Source: Heterotrichella gracilis
Taxonomy: Eukaryota > Sar > Xanthophyceae > Tribonematales > Xanthonemataceae
Assembly: GCA_032358255.1 (NCBI GenBank)
Contig: JAULBX010026053.1
Span: 1-52,738, forward strand
Reading direction: 5' to 3'
DNA: 52,738 nucleotides
In this document: in pieces, positions 51,838-52,738 of the stretch
How positions within the stretch are numbered: position 1 is the stretch's first letter
How the letters are laid out: the number at the start of each line of letters is the position of its first letter
Program-made: the position numbers and the translations under genes
The notes under the pieces: generated by a model
The model's database searches: none
What the model was told of the DNA's origin: nothing
What the model saw: the letters and a program-made list of their open reading frames with translations, nothing else

Positions 51838-52227
51838 GTATTTTTATGGGGCAATGGCCATGTGATTTGGCTTCTTCCAGTGCTCAGGCACCACTTTTGA
51901 GAACAGACTTGGCACCTGCACTCGGACCTGCACTCAACATCTGAATTATTTTATGTGTTGAAAAGGTGCCTAAAAAACGGAAAATGCCCATATTATGGTT
52001 GCAAAGGCAATCAAATTGTACCCAGTCAAAATTGTGCCCCGAAGTTGGCGTGCAAAACGAATGGAAATGACGACCAAAAAACACAAACCGTTTTTCAAAA
52101 AGCAAAGTTACACTTTTAGTCGAGTTACATTCGCAGCGGTTTTTGACATTCGAAATTCGTTGGGAATCGGGACCATGGTCCTCGGCCCCACATTGGGAAA
52201 TTACAGAGTGCCAGTACTAGGATGCGC
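51838..52227 (+). repeat. Repeat B copy
   Basis: It shares GCACCACTTTTGAGAACA, AAAATGCCCATATTATGGTT, GGGAATCGGGACCATGGTCC and GTGCCAGTACTAGG with the 9.5 and 15.3 kb copies. Confidence 0.75.
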
Positions 52228-52539
52228 ATCCATCAGCAGACAAATTGCCATGCCATGGCGGGGGACAGCCCTCTGCTTAACCTTACATTAGCACAGCAAG
52301 CTTAGGATCCAAATATGGGAATTGGATATGTCGTTAGCCCAGCAACAGCTATGTTTCCATGCAAAGGGCATGCACTTCAGAGCAGGTAGCAGCTAGAAGT
52401 AGCATTGGGCCCCCAGATATACATGCTATGTTACAAGTTAGTTACAAAAGGGGGTTTCTGAAGGGTGTGCGATGAAAAAAGTCGGTTACACATTTTTACT
52501 CAAGTCTTGCAGAATTATGATATAGAATACTGCTATTTA

Positions 52540-52738
52540 AGTATTATTTTTCACAGGAAAACAGGATTCCAAGCCGCCCTAGAAGCGTTGGCAGTGGCTG
52601 CTAGGAAAGCCATGTTTGGTATGATGCGCAGATGTGCAATGATGGGGACAACAGTAAGTTGAAATGTCAGTTGTTTGATACGTTGGTTTTACCAGTGCTT
52701 TCCTATGGTTGTGAAGTGTGGGGAACGCAGTACATGCA
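52540..52738 (+). mobile_element. LINE reverse transcriptase C-terminal region, runs off window
   Basis: Frames read AALEALAVAARKAMFGMM and, after a one-base shift, KLKCQLFDTLVLPVLSYGCE followed by VWG. This is the thumb region of non-LTR RTs. The element continues beyond the window. Confidence 0.8.

Larger units (their letters stand above)
48920..52460. other. Right-hand region without a recognised gene
   Basis: It holds sequence related to the 6.1-6.5 kb element (49.44-49.54 kb), repeat E (50.2-50.4 kb), repeat G inverted (51.6-51.7 kb) and repeat B (51.84-52.23 kb). I see no ER N-terminus or other PKS exon. It may be upstream intron. Confidence 0.55.

Overview
The window is a stretch of an intron-rich, transposon-rich eukaryotic nuclear genome of modest GC content. 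The dominant feature is one very large gene on the minus strand. I could assemble about 36 exons of it from about 48.9 kb down to 4.3 kb. They encode a multimodular type I polyketide synthase (PKS) in which no acyltransferase (AT) domain is visible. AT-less, tandemly duplicated, intron-split modular PKSs are known from green algae, so a chlorophyte-like alga is the best guess. The sequence does not fix the species.

In transcription order (high to low coordinates) the PKS reads: [5' part outside the window or not recognised] - ER - KR0 - ACP1 / KS1 - DH1 - KR1 - ACP2 / KS2 - DH2 - KR3 - ACP3 - C-terminal Nup98-type (peptidase S59) domain. Most exon joins given here are in phase and meet GT/AG borders. 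They rebuild family motifs across introns, for example the DH1 motif HxxxGxxxxP and the two ACP serine regions. Each KS is followed by a linker and then directly by a DH, so extender units would have to be loaded in trans. DH2 lacks the canonical His and its linker exon carries a reading-frame break. KR1 has a damaged Rossmann glycine motif. ER, KR0, KR3, both KSs and all three ACPs keep their key residues where these can be seen.

The most unusual point is the 3' end. The last ACP exon (5551-5868) ends at a good donor in phase 1. The next coding exon with a matching acceptor and phase (4326-4831) encodes a clear homologue of the autoproteolytic domain of nucleoporin Nup98. Either this PKS ends in an S59-like domain where a thioesterase or reductase would be expected, or a separate or broken Nup98-like gene lies just downstream. 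In this copy the cleavage triplet HFS aligns with TMT.

At the left edge (1 to about 4.1 kb, minus strand) is a Ty3/gypsy-type LTR retrotransposon. Its gag is fused to a LINE-derived fragment, and its pol runs off the window with a mutated reverse transcriptase motif (YLDN). The PKS introns are filled with non-LTR retrotransposon pieces on both strands, several dispersed repeat families (labelled B, E, F and G here), a MITE-like element and several long perfect inverted repeats. The right end (49.0-52.7 kb) holds repeats and the start of another LINE but no further PKS exon that I can recognise. I saw no tRNA, rRNA, CRISPR or bacterial-type genes.
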